IMG/VR virus record: IMGVR_UViG_3300037042_003402
Coordinates: 1 to 27,679 of that record
Length of the DNA: 27,679 nt
From: a virus
Strand: one strand, 5' to 3'
Both the position numbers and the translations under genes were made by a program. A model generated the notes under the pieces. That model did not search any database. It saw nothing but the letters and a program-made list of their open reading frames with translations, and was not told where the DNA came from. Below are positions 1-7,925 of this stretch, piece after piece. The first letter of the stretch is position 1, and each line of letters begins with the position of its first letter.

Positions 1-53
1 TCGAAACCGTCGACGAAGTTAGGTCGATGTTACATTTTATGGAGACGATGTGA
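1..53 (+). CDS. C-terminal end of an upstream gene (partial)
   Basis: Reading frame 3 is open from the window edge and ends at TGA 51-53; the last residues read ETVDEVRSMLHFMETM, a plausible protein end. Its stop overlaps the GTG start of the ribonucleotide reductase gene (ATGTGA at 48-53), the same coupled spacing seen elsewhere in the window. Too short to assign a function. Confidence 0.45.
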   Translation, partial: ETVDEVRSMLHFMETM

Positions 54-2629
54 CCGAATATTGCCCAACAGGATTTGCGGACAAAATCTTCCGTGACCGA
101 TACGCCATTTCCGAAGATGAAACTTTTGCCCAAGCCTGTCATCGAGTGGCTCTCTGTGTGGCCAACGCAGAACTTGGACACAACCGAGGAGACATGGCGG
201 ATCGGTTTGCCAACCTCCTGATCCATAACAGATTCTCTCCTGGAGGAAGGACGTGGAGGGGGGCCGGACGCCCGAGAGGGCAATGTAGCAACTGCTTCGT
301 ACTCGGAGGAAATCTGGACTCACGAGAGGCATGGGGAAAACTCATCAGTGATATCATAGTGATATCTGGGATGGGCGGCGGAGTCGGAGTGAACATGAGT
401 TCTGTCCGACCAAGGGGGACGGTAATCGTCGGAGCCGGTGGTCATTCGACCGGCAGCGTAAGCCTGATGAGGATGACCAATGCTGTTTGCGAAGAACTGC
501 GCGGAGGAGGGAATAGGCGATCGGCGTTGATGCTGTGTCTGAATTGTAGGCACCCTGACTTGATGGAATTTCTACAGGTCAAGCTAGACAGGAAAGAACT
601 GAACAACGCGAATATCAGCGTATGTGTGGACGCGGGTTTCATCGAGGCCGTCAGAGCGGACACTACGATCGATCTAGTGTGGGCAAACAAGACCATCTAC
701 ACGATCAGAGCCAGAGAGATATGGGACAAAATCATAGATAATTCCCTACGAAGTGGAGACCCAGGGTTGCTGAATTTGGACCAAATGAATCGATGGTCTC
801 CTTACGGATATATCGGGAAAATAGATTCCGTAAACCCATGCCTAGCCAGTGACGTTCGTCTGCATACGGCAAGTGGGATGCAAACAGTTGGCGAGTTATT
901 CGCAAGCCAGCAAAATCCCCAAGTCGTCACGGACATGCGGATCACACGGGACGCTGTCGATGTCGGACACGTCGGCACTACGCTACGAGACGCTACCCCG
1001 GTATTCGAGACCGGAAAGCAGCAGCTAATCTACAGGCTGATCACGCGACGTGGTCACACGATTCGTTGCACCGCTAACCATCGATTTCCAACCACAAGTG
1101 GCACAAAACAACTCGACCAACTCAAGCCTGGCGATGTATTGCTGATTCAGTCTGGCGAGGGCAAGTGGGGGACTCATGGGGATTATTTGGCTGGCGTCCA
1201 GGAATGGATCGATCGTGACGGCGACAGGTCCAAGGCAATATGGGAAGGGTCCCGCGATTTTGTTCGCGGATACCTAGCGGAAGCATTCCAGCGGTCGGCC
1301 TCCGTGACTCTCAACGCTCGCGGTGTACATGTGAGACTGTCTTTGCCGCACGATAGAGCGATGGGCGATATCCAGTTGCTACTGGGGAACTTCGGAATCC
1401 CATCAAGCGTCAATCTTACGCGGGCTCGCAAGGGGATACACGAGATACGGTTGTCACAGGCCGAGTCATACCGATTCAGTGTCGCCATCGGATTCTCCGG
1501 AGACAAGACGAAATATCTTGAGGACATGCTTGATCTGATTGGCAGAACGAAGATTACTTCTCCAGTATACACAGACAGAATTGCGTCGATTGTTCCGGAT
1601 GGAAAAGAAGACGTATATTGCTTGACGCAACCGGAAACGCATAGCATCATAGCCAACGGCATCATAACCATGCAGTGCGCCGAGGAACCGCTCCTGCCAG
1701 ATGGCTCATGCACCTTGGGAAGTATCGTGTTGCCGTCGCACATCACTGATGGTGGAAAAGTTGACTGGAACACACTTGCCGAGACGGTACTGCTCGGAGT
1801 GCGATTCCTAGACAACGTCCTAGACGTGACGCATTACCCACTGCGTACCATCGAAGAACACTCACGAGCCATGCGATATATCGGGCTTGGCGTGACGGGC
1901 CTGCACGACGCTATGCTTAAACGGGGAATCAAATATAGTTCCCCGGAAGCGATCGTGTTCGTCGATAAGGTCTTGCGATTCGTAAAAGAACATGCCTATG
2001 AGGCGAGTGTTGGACTGGCGATAGAAAAGGGACAGTTTGCTCTGCTAGACAGGCAAAAGCATGTTGCCACAGAGTGGGCCAGAAAGTCCTTGACACCATC
2101 GCTTCGACATAGAATTTTGGAGCATGGTATTCGCAACTGCTGTTTGCTAACCTCTGCGCCAACAGGAACTACGTCGATAGTCTGTGGGTGCAGCAGTGGT
2201 ATAGAACCAATCTTTGCGTCTGTGTATAGGAGACGTTACAATATTCAATCGTCGGAGTCGCACGAGAATGGCCAAGAGATTGTGGTCCATCCATTGCTTG
2301 CCCAATTTATCAAAGATGGGCGTGACACATCGCATTTCGAGAACGCGCATTCAGTTCCGGTGGAACAACATCTGAAGATACAGTTAGCGTGCCAGAGACA
2401 TGTTGACGCGGCTGTGTCGAAAACTATCAACTTGCCAAGTACATGCACCAGCGAAGAACTGTCCGAACTGCTACTGACGTACATCGGAAAACTCAAGGGT
2501 GTTACGGTGTACCGGGACGGAAGTAAGGGAGAATCACCGTACGAAGCGCTTGATCCAGCTTTGGCGTCGCAATACATGGCGCAGGGTGCCATCGGTGCTG
2601 ATTGCAAATCTGGACAATGCGACCTTTAG
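50..2629 (+). CDS. Class II (adenosylcobalamin-type) ribonucleotide reductase, intein-containing
   Basis: It reduces ribonucleotides to deoxyribonucleotides for phage DNA synthesis in the cytoplasm. The precursor has 859 residues; removing the intein (264-542) leaves about 580, a compact enzyme without an obvious ATP cone. Visible motifs are QCSNCF (78-83, with one of the two redox cysteines), the glycine-rich GMGGGVGVNMSS (107-118), and, after splicing, NPCAE (N262, C543, E545), which matches the Asn/Cys/Glu active site of the RNR superfamily. Also seen are DGSCTLGS (partner cysteine C554), PTGTTS followed by SSGIEP, and a C-terminal C852/C857 pair suited to re-reduction. The SGIEP and GVTVYRDGS features and the absence of a neighbouring small-subunit gene point to the B12-dependent class. 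The GTG start has GGAGA at 41-45 and overlaps the stop of the previous gene. Family is certain; class II is likely. Confidence 0.93.
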   Translation: MTEYCPTGFADKIFRDRYAISEDETFAQACHRVALCVANAELGHNRGDMADRFANLLIHNRFSPGGRTWRGAGRPRGQCSNCFVLGGNLDSREAWGKLISDIIVISGMGGGVGVNMSSVRPRGTVIVGAGGHSTGSVSLMRMTNAVCEELRGGGNRRSALMLCLNCRHPDLMEFLQVKLDRKELNNANISVCVDAGFIEAVRADTTIDLVWANKTIYTIRAREIWDKIIDNSLRSGDPGLLNLDQMNRWSPYGYIGKIDSVNPCLASDVRLHTASGMQTVGELFASQQNPQVVTDMRITRDAVDVGHVGTTLRDATPVFETGKQQLIYRLITRRGHTIRCTANHRFPTTSGTKQLDQLKPGDVLLIQSGEGKWGTHGDYLAGVQEWIDRDGDRSKAIWEGSRDFVRGYLAEAFQRSASVTLNARGVHVRLSLPHDRAMGDIQLLLGNFGIPSSVNLTRARKGIHEIRLSQAESYRFSVAIGFSGDKTKYLEDMLDLIGRTKITSPVYTDRIASIVPDGKEDVYCLTQPETHSIIANGIITMQCAEEPLLPDGSCTLGSIVLPSHITDGGKVDWNTLAETVLLGVRFLDNVLDVTHYPLRTIEEHSRAMRYIGLGVTGLHDAMLKRGIKYSSPEAIVFVDKVLRFVKEHAYEASVGLAIEKGQFALLDRQKHVATEWARKSLTPSLRHRILEHGIRNCCLLTSAPTGTTSIVCGCSSGIEPIFASVYRRRYNIQSSESHENGQEIVVHPLLAQFIKDGRDTSHFENAHSVPVEQHLKIQLACQRHVDAAVSKTINLPSTCTSEELSELLLTYIGKLKGVTVYRDGSKGESPYEALDPALASQYMAQGAIGADCKSGQCDL
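839..1675 (+). mobile_element. Intein in ribonucleotide reductase, with degenerate endonuclease domain
   Basis: A 279-residue protein intron. It starts at Cys264 (CLASDVRLHTASG, block A) and ends with ITMQ before Cys543 of the host protein. Block B is visible as IRCTANHRFPT (T341, H344), followed by LKPGDVLLI. Block F is VYCLTQPETHSI and block G is ANGIITMQ/C. The C-terminal residue is Gln rather than the usual Asn, and Met replaces the penultimate His; terminal Gln is known in some active inteins. The central part contains FVRGYLAEAF, which resembles one LAGLIDADG helix but lacks the acidic end, so homing activity is doubtful. The insertion is exactly at the catalytic cysteine, so the enzyme should be inactive until splicing. 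Confidence 0.9.
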
Positions 2630-2643
2630 AGAGGATTCGTTAG

Positions 2644-3825
2644 ATGGAAGAGAAGCTCATGCAAGAAGCGGCCGACCTAGTTGCCCAGCACGGAACCATT
2701 ACCAGGGCCGCACAGGCGAGCGGTATACCACGGAAAACACTTGAGGGGCGATTGCGTGCTAACAAAATAACAACCAAGCCATCGAAGGAAAGAACGATCG
2801 AACAGGATGTGAAGCTCTCGAAAGCGAAGGACGAGAGCAAGGACCTGCGACGAAAGTACCAGGAACTTCTCGATCGCATTGGCCAACAGGATCGTGCGAT
2901 GGCATCACTCCTGGAGGCAGACGAGCTACTGGCCAATCGCTTGCCGGGAATCTGGAAGGTTCCGGACGACAAGAAGGGGTCAACGTCGACGGCGGTCGCA
3001 GTATTCTCCGATCTGCACTACGAGGAAACCGTCGATCCATGCACAATAAACGGGCTCAACGAATATAACACGAAGATCGCGGCAAAACGCGCCAGAGCAT
3101 TTTTTACTAACGTCATCAAGCTATCCGAACTTTGTCGATCAAAATCCACAATCGACACGCTGGTCCTGGCCATCCTGGGTGATCTGATCAACGGACATAT
3201 CCACGAAGAATTCATTGCCATCAACAGCATGTCGCCAACTGAGGCGATACTCGGATGTATCGATCTCGTGTGCAAGGGGCTGGACACCTTGGTTGCTAGC
3301 GGTGGATTCAAGCAGATCGTCGTGCCGACATCCTATGGCAACCATGGTCGCACTACCCTGTATAGGCCGGTGTCCACGGGGGCTCGCAACAGCTATGAAT
3401 GGATGATGTACAAGATGCTGGAGAAGCGGTATGCCGACCATCCAGTAATTAAGTTCGTGGTGTCCGACGGTTATTTCAACATGGTCAATGTTTACAACAT
3501 GACCATTCGTTTTCACCACGGGGACAACGTGCGATATCAAGGGGGAGTTGGCGGGATCACGATCCCGCTCAACAAGGCTATCGCGCAGTGGAACAAGGCC
3601 AGGGTGGCTAACCTGGATGTTATTGGGCACTATCACCAGAGGCTCAGTGCGAAGAACTATGTCTGCAACGGGAGCCTGTGCGGATATGGCGCTTTTGCCC
3701 AGAGCATCAAGGCCGAGTTCGAGCATCCACAACAAGCCTTCTTCCTGCTGCATCCTCGCTATGGCAAAACGCTAGAAGCACCTATCATTCTCGAAGATGA
3801 TGGCCAGTCCGTTCCAAAGTCGTGA
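2644..3825 (+). CDS. Calcineurin-like metallophosphoesterase with N-terminal helix-turn-helix
   Basis: A protein of 393 residues. Residues 15-40 (GTITRAAQASGIP onward) look like a helix-turn-helix, and 50-95 is a charged, probably coiled-coil linker. The phosphoesterase core follows with its metal ligands in order: FSDLH (D123, H125), LGDLING (D180), YGNHGR (N233, H234), HHGD (291-294) and GHYHQ (328-332). The family includes SbcD/Mre11-type nucleases and phage phosphatases. The fused DNA-binding-like N-terminus favours a nucleic acid substrate, but that is inference. The start lies 14 bases after the reductase stop, with AGAGGA just upstream. Confidence 0.85.
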   Translation: MEEKLMQEAADLVAQHGTITRAAQASGIPRKTLEGRLRANKITTKPSKERTIEQDVKLSKAKDESKDLRRKYQELLDRIGQQDRAMASLLEADELLANRLPGIWKVPDDKKGSTSTAVAVFSDLHYEETVDPCTINGLNEYNTKIAAKRARAFFTNVIKLSELCRSKSTIDTLVLAILGDLINGHIHEEFIAINSMSPTEAILGCIDLVCKGLDTLVASGGFKQIVVPTSYGNHGRTTLYRPVSTGARNSYEWMMYKMLEKRYADHPVIKFVVSDGYFNMVNVYNMTIRFHHGDNVRYQGGVGGITIPLNKAIAQWNKARVANLDVIGHYHQRLSAKNYVCNGSLCGYGAFAQSIKAEFEHPQQAFFLLHPRYGKTLEAPIILEDDGQSVPKS

Positions 3826-3831
3826 CATTAA

Positions 3832-4410
3832 ATGGAGAAAGGTACCTTGCAGTTGACGGTGCGTGGCACGATTGAAAGATGGCTCCCAGTCCCGGACCAC
3901 GACGGGTTATACGAGGTATCGAATCTTGGACAGGTGGTGTCTCTAGCTGACAGGTGGGGAAAAACGCGCAGGCTAATTTTACGGCCGATTGTCAACAACT
4001 GTGGGTATGGCTATGTTAATCTATATCGTGATGGCACATTTAGACACCACAAGATTCATCGACTCGTGGCCGCATGTTTTGTGCCTAGGTCGAAACCACA
4101 GCATAATGTTGTGCGCCATCTTGACGGGAATCCGTCGAATAACGAATGGTGGAACCTTGCCTGGGGGACAGTGCAAGACAATGTTGACGATCGGCAACGT
4201 GCCGGACACACACACAGCGGCGAATGGCATCGGTGCGCGAAATTGACTAACGTAGAGGTGCGCGCAATTCGACGGCTTCGCGCAGAAACCCCAAAGAAGT
4301 GGACATACAAAGCATTGGGTGACAAGTTCAGAGTGTGTCGGCAAACAGTCTGGAACATTGTGAACGATAGGAACTGTCGTAAAATACCACGCACCGAGGA
4401 GCATCTCTGA
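3832..4410 (+). CDS. NUMOD4-HNH homing endonuclease 1
   Basis: A 192-residue free-standing homing endonuclease. NUMOD4 spans about 13-60 (IERWLPVPDHDGLYEVSN, then GYGYVNLYRDG). The HNH nuclease follows with HRLVAACF (H76), VRHLDGNPSNN (H96, N100) and NLAWGT (N108). A C-terminal helix-turn-helix (TYKALGDKFRVCRQTVWNIV, about 159-178) should read target DNA. It sits 6 bases after the phosphoesterase stop, and its own stop overlaps the next start (TGATG, 4408-4412), so it occupies the operon without disturbing either neighbour. No role in phage replication is expected beyond self-spread. Confidence 0.92.
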   Translation: MEKGTLQLTVRGTIERWLPVPDHDGLYEVSNLGQVVSLADRWGKTRRLILRPIVNNCGYGYVNLYRDGTFRHHKIHRLVAACFVPRSKPQHNVVRHLDGNPSNNEWWNLAWGTVQDNVDDRQRAGHTHSGEWHRCAKLTNVEVRAIRRLRAETPKKWTYKALGDKFRVCRQTVWNIVNDRNCRKIPRTEEHL

Positions 4411-5315
4411 TGGCTGTAGAATGGAGCGGAACCCGTTACAAGAAATTCTTGGAATGCCAGAGGCAGTATTGGTTCAACTACTACGGAGCGCAAGACGGAT
4501 GGCGTCCTACCGCGCCGTACGACACGAAGCATATCTATCGACTGAAGAAAATGACAACCGTTCCGATGCTGATCGGAGAGATTGTCCACGGAGCGGCAGA
4601 GCATTATCTGAAATCGTTCCACGCCACCGACGGGAAGGTACGATTGCCGCAAGCTGAGGTCGAGAAATTCTGTACTGATTGGCTGGAACGTGTCGCTCGC
4701 GAGTCGGAGGCATCAGTGGCCGACGGACACTGGACCCCCAAAACAACAATCCTAATGGAGCATTACTACCACGAACCGCTAGAGCGCAGCTACAAGAGCT
4801 TGGCGCGGCAAAAGATAGCCAGACTGGTAGATGCCCTGATTGGAATGGAATTTTTCGCCAATCCAGCGCCGACACGCCAATGGCTGACCATGGAAGATTT
4901 CAACAAGTTCAGCCTTGCTACTGGGGAACGGATCATCGTCAAGATGGACTGGAGTTATCGGACCAACGACGGGAAGGTCAGGATCGTAGATTGGAAAACA
5001 GGCAAGACAGAACGCGAACTGACCGACCAGCTTGTTGTCTACGCCATGTACGCACTAAAGCAAGGATGGGCTAGCAAAGCCGAGGACGTGGTGGTGTCTC
5101 CTGTTTTTCTGCAAGAACGGGAAGCACTAGATTTCGCAGTTCCACTTAGCACCATGGTATCTCAAGCCGCTGCAATTCGTGCAAACGTAACGGAATTGCA
5201 GGAGAAAGACGAGCACAAAGACGACCGCAATCAGTGGCCAACACATGTTGGTTGGGCGTGCAAGCGATGTCCGTTTCGCGAAATCTGTCAAAATCCGCAG
5301 TCGTCCTCGTTATAG
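4410..5315 (+). CDS. Cas4/RecB-like PD-(D/E)XK nuclease with Fe-S cysteines (first copy)
   Basis: A 301-residue predicted exonuclease for DNA end processing or recombination. The catalytic motifs run in the RecB order: GEIVHG (H60), MDWSYR (D180), IVDWKTGK (D194, K196) and QLVVYA (Q207, Y211). One N-terminal cysteine (FLECQRQYWF, C16) and three C-terminal cysteines (CKRCPFREIC: C284, C287, C293) form the four-cysteine pattern that holds a 4Fe-4S cluster in Cas4/AddB-type nucleases. It is coupled to the upstream HNH gene by TGATG and precedes RNase HI. No CRISPR repeats are present, so the role is most likely in phage recombination or replication rather than spacer acquisition. Confidence 0.88.
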   Translation: MAVEWSGTRYKKFLECQRQYWFNYYGAQDGWRPTAPYDTKHIYRLKKMTTVPMLIGEIVHGAAEHYLKSFHATDGKVRLPQAEVEKFCTDWLERVARESEASVADGHWTPKTTILMEHYYHEPLERSYKSLARQKIARLVDALIGMEFFANPAPTRQWLTMEDFNKFSLATGERIIVKMDWSYRTNDGKVRIVDWKTGKTERELTDQLVVYAMYALKQGWASKAEDVVVSPVFLQEREALDFAVPLSTMVSQAAAIRANVTELQEKDEHKDDRNQWPTHVGWACKRCPFREICQNPQSSSL

Positions 5316-5338
5316 TAGTATGGGAAGTGGAGCGCTTG

Positions 5339-5842
5339 ATGTCCGCAATCGACCCAGAAACTCTGTATGTCGTTTTCACTGATGGCGGTACGAAACAAAA
5401 GATGATGGCGTTTGGTTTTTTGGTATACGACAGTAACGACCCGACGCAGATCATCTATGGACGAAGTGGATTATGTGGTAATGGAACTTCTAATGATGCC
5501 GAGTACGCGGCACTTCGCATAGCCGTCAAGTCCTGCAAGTCTGTCGGGATGAAACGACTTTGGTGCTACACAGACAGCAAGATCATGGCCCAACATGCTA
5601 GCGGAAAATGGGAAGTGAAGGACGCGCAGATGTCGGCTGTCATGGATGACATAATGGATTTAAGTCAATCGTTTTCTGAATTCAGGGTTATCTGGATTCG
5701 TCGACACCACAATAAGCTGGCAGATGCTTTGGTAAGGAGTGTTTTCGTAAACAAGAGGATTCACAATGAGCCGAAGGTTTCGCAGAACAACGTTGATCCT
5801 ATTATTCGTGGTCGCAGGATGCGTCGAGAAGGACGCATTTAA
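5339..5842 (+). CDS. rnhA: Ribonuclease HI
   Basis: Cleaves RNA in RNA-DNA hybrids and would remove primers in replication. The protein is 167 residues from the ATG at 5339, chosen because GTGGAG lies just upstream and the RNase H fold starts right after it; the frame is open further upstream but that part overlaps the Cas4-like gene. Catalytic residues are visible: FTDGG (D15), NDAEYAAL (E55), YTDSK (D79) and RRHHNKLADA (H124, D129). A basic tail of about 35 residues follows the core and overlaps the next gene by 77 bases. Confidence 0.9.
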   Translation: MSAIDPETLYVVFTDGGTKQKMMAFGFLVYDSNDPTQIIYGRSGLCGNGTSNDAEYAALRIAVKSCKSVGMKRLWCYTDSKIMAQHASGKWEVKDAQMSAVMDDIMDLSQSFSEFRVIWIRRHHNKLADALVRSVFVNKRIHNEPKVSQNNVDPIIRGRRMRREGRI

Positions 5843-6257
5843 TAGCCACCTAGGTGCCCTCGAAGATTCCCTGAAGGCTACTGTTGATGTACAGCAAAAG
5901 CAGCAGAATGAAATCAGCACGCAAGCCGAACGAATCGATAAGGTGGAGAATAACGTCGAGCAGAGCATCAAGATGGTGCAAGACGTAACCGCCGGGCGTG
6001 ACTCGATCATCTATAGCGGCGCTGGTTGGGTTGTGGCTGGGGCGGGAGTGGTCGCACTGTTGTTCCTTGGGGCGGGAGTAGCAATGTTCTACCTCGTTCT
6101 GCAACGAACCAAGCTATTGAATCTCGTGACCACGGCAGTATCCAAAGCAACGCCAGAAGCACAGGTATCCGTGAAGGACAATGTAAAATTGCTGGCTAGC
6201 GACGGACTGACCAAGGTTCTCAAGGGATATTTGACCAAGAGAGGAACGGAGGTGTAA
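5766..6257 (+). CDS. Predicted lipoprotein with coiled coil and a second membrane segment
   Basis: A 163-residue protein with no family I can name. The N-terminus MSRRFRRTTLILLFVVAGC is a lipoprotein signal peptide with lipobox VVAG/C19. Residues 27-78 are heptad-like and charged (many Q, E, K), consistent with a coiled coil. Residues 81-112 (IIYSGAGWVVAGAG onward) are a strongly hydrophobic, Gly/Ala-rich transmembrane segment followed by RTK. The protein would be anchored twice in the inner membrane, with a short extracytoplasmic coiled coil and a cytoplasmic tail of about 50 residues. Possible roles are superinfection exclusion or a spanin-like function; neither can be shown. It starts inside the RNase H gene, with GAGG 8 bases before the ATG. 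Confidence 0.75.
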   Translation: MSRRFRRTTLILLFVVAGCVEKDAFNSHLGALEDSLKATVDVQQKQQNEISTQAERIDKVENNVEQSIKMVQDVTAGRDSIIYSGAGWVVAGAGVVALLFLGAGVAMFYLVLQRTKLLNLVTTAVSKATPEAQVSVKDNVKLLASDGLTKVLKGYLTKRGTEV

Positions 6258-6258
6258 T

Positions 6259-6468
6259 ATGCCAAGCTACGATTACCGCTGCAAGAAATGTCATGCAAAG
6301 ATGGAAATCTTCCAGTCGATCAAAGACGAACCGTTGGTGTTGTGCCCGGATTGCGGGCGCAAGACATTGGTGCGTGGGATTGGGACGGGGACTGCGGCGT
6401 TTGTGAAAGACACCAAAAATCCATGTAGTGGGTCACTGAAGAATGCCACAGATAACAGTTCTAATTGA
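6259..6468 (+). CDS. FmdB-type small zinc ribbon protein
   Basis: A 69-residue protein starting MPSYDYRCKKCHAKME, the signature of the FmdB/CxxC_CxxC regulatory family. Two CxxC pairs (C8/C11 and C29/C32) should bind one zinc. The C-terminal half is polar and probably disordered. The ribosome site GGAGGTG overlaps the stop of the previous gene. Such proteins are common small phage genes; the actual role (RNA or protein contact) is unknown. Confidence 0.8.
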   Translation: MPSYDYRCKKCHAKMEIFQSIKDEPLVLCPDCGRKTLVRGIGTGTAAFVKDTKNPCSGSLKNATDNSSN

Positions 6469-6742
6469 CACCAACGGAACACCACATCGTCGCTGTTCGG
6501 CGACAGCACCGAAGCAACGAATGATCGCTGCGAAGTTCTCGCCAAGCGCGACGTACGTTCTGATGACGGACGAGCATAAGCTGTGCGACTTCGCGGGCAC
6601 AACGCGAGCACACTGTTGGTTGCAGAACACCAGCAATGAATGTTTTACGCAATACGTTACCTACCTAAAAACCAGGGACTCATCGCACTTAGCGATAGCA
6701 CAAGGAGCACACAGAAGATGGCGAAACGAGCAAAAGCGGTAA
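6443..6742 (+). CDS. Hypothetical protein
   Basis: A 99-residue open frame that overlaps the zinc ribbon gene by 26 bases and the following gene by 25. It begins MPQITVLIDTNGTPHRRC and ends with a basic tail (RRWRNEQKR). I recognise no domain. Support is its fit to the tight, overlapping gene order and the absence of a better frame over 6469-6717; the ribosome site (GAAG just before the ATG) is weak. Confidence 0.55.
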   Translation: MPQITVLIDTNGTPHRRCSATAPKQRMIAAKFSPSATYVLMTDEHKLCDFAGTTRAHCWLQNTSNECFTQYVTYLKTRDSSHLAIAQGAHRRWRNEQKR

Positions 6743-6951
6743 GCAGACTTTTTTCTGATCTTGTAAGGGAGTGGTGTAGTATCTACTGCCCAAAGGTATC
6801 CGTGTCGGCAAAGCAACGATTGGTTACTGCGATCGTTGAAGCGCACGATGCCGCAAATCAGAACCGCACGGAATGCGTACACAAGATTGGCACGGCGCGT
6901 AATCCGTACCACAGCAGAAGCACCGGCGTCACAGTAATGCTGCCGGAGTAG
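6718..6951 (+). CDS. Hypothetical basic protein
   Basis: A 77-residue protein beginning MAKRAKAVSRLFSDLVREW, rich in Arg and Lys, with no recognised domain. The ATG at 6718 is chosen over the upstream one at 6640 because AAGGAG (6702-6707) precedes it and the longer form would lie inside the previous gene. It is followed by a 16-base gap. Confidence 0.6.
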   Translation: MAKRAKAVSRLFSDLVREWCSIYCPKVSVSAKQRLVTAIVEAHDAANQNRTECVHKIGTARNPYHSRSTGVTVMLPE

Positions 6952-6967
6952 ACAAGAAAGGACAACA

Positions 6968-7330
6968 ATGCACCTCGAAATCTCAATGGCGGATGGACAA
7001 ATTCTTAGTTCGGAAAGCGAAAAGTTCGGGCAGGTTTGGCGAGAGGTTAAAGCTCGCGTGGATGGTGGGGCGATCATCGAACGACTGAGGCTCACCGGAA
7101 TGAGTCAGCGTGCCGATATCACGACACCGTCGGGTATGAAGGGGTATTTCGCAATGCAGAAGCATCTTCTTGCGTACCCGGAGGGCATTCAGACTGGATT
7201 TATCGGCATTGGCTTCTACGATGGTCAACAGGTATCCGTCGTGTGGGCCAGTCTACCGGACGGCGAATCGATCCAGACAGAGAATCGCGACGTAGCGACA
7301 GCCGGGTTTGGATTGATTGTCAACCCGTGA
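6968..7330 (+). CDS. Hypothetical protein, mixed alpha/beta
   Basis: A 120-residue protein with regular alternation of short hydrophobic strands (TGFIGIGFYDG, VSVVWASL, AGFGLIV) and no cysteine, signal peptide or membrane segment. I do not recognise its family. AAAGGA at 6957-6962 supports the ATG at 6968. The stop TGA is shared with the start of the next HNH gene (TGATG, 7328-7332). Confidence 0.7.
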   Translation: MHLEISMADGQILSSESEKFGQVWREVKARVDGGAIIERLRLTGMSQRADITTPSGMKGYFAMQKHLLAYPEGIQTGFIGIGFYDGQQVSVVWASLPDGESIQTENRDVATAGFGLIVNP

Positions 7331-7914
7331 TGGGTATTCCCATGAGAATCGGTAGCGAGATATTTTGCGACATACGCGGAAATGTAGAGATGTGGAGGAC
7401 CGTTGTCGGCGGCGAGGAAATCTATGCAATCTCCAACACAGGAAACGCGAGAAGCAGGCGCATTCCTAGGTCTGGAAAGCGGTTTGGCCACTGGAGATTG
7501 TTGAAACCAATGATCAACTCGTACGGTTATCTGCGCGTGAGCCTGTATCTCAACGGAAAGAAAACCACGCGCCTTATCCACCACCTAGTCGCGGATGCTT
7601 TCCTTCCACCGAAGGGGCCTACCGACACCGTGGTGCGCCACTTGAACGACGACAAGCTGGACAACCGCGTCGAAAATCTGGCAAGGGGAACGTATTCTGA
7701 CAACATGGCCGATTCTATCCACAACGGCAAGCACGTCGTTCCGAAAGGGGTCGCGCATTATCGTGCAAAGTTGACAGAAGATAATGTGAGAGAAATTCGT
7801 CGGCTATACGCTACCGGGAACTTCACGCAGAGAGAATTGGCTTTGCACTTTGGAGTGAGCCAGAAGGCGATATGGCAAATCGTCCTACGTACAAGATGGA
7901 AACACGTCGCCTAA
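7330..7914 (+). CDS. NUMOD4-HNH homing endonuclease 2
   Basis: A 194-residue homing endonuclease. The start at 7330 overlaps the stop of the upstream gene (TGATG), so the longer upstream frame is ignored. NUMOD4: MWRTVVGGEEIYAISNTG and GYLRVSLYLNG. HNH: HHLVADAFLPP, VRHLNDDKLDNRVENLARGT. The C-terminal helix-turn-helix is KLTEDNVREIRRLYATGNFT followed by QRELALHFGVSQKAIWQIV, nearly the same as in copies 3 and 5. Its nuclease core is especially close to copy 5, including at DNA level, so these are recent paralogues. Confidence 0.92.
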   Translation: MGIPMRIGSEIFCDIRGNVEMWRTVVGGEEIYAISNTGNARSRRIPRSGKRFGHWRLLKPMINSYGYLRVSLYLNGKKTTRLIHHLVADAFLPPKGPTDTVVRHLNDDKLDNRVENLARGTYSDNMADSIHNGKHVVPKGVAHYRAKLTEDNVREIRRLYATGNFTQRELALHFGVSQKAIWQIVLRTRWKHVA

Positions 7915-7925
7915 CGGAGAATGCC

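Noticed and set aside
1183-1815. Minus-strand open frame of 210 codons
   Set aside because: It lies wholly opposite the reductase and its intein, has no ribosome site and no recognisable domain; it is a shadow of the plus-strand gene.
7243-7329. Upstream extension of homing endonuclease 2
   Set aside because: It lies inside the previous gene; the ATG at 7330 forms the TGATG overlap used throughout the operon.
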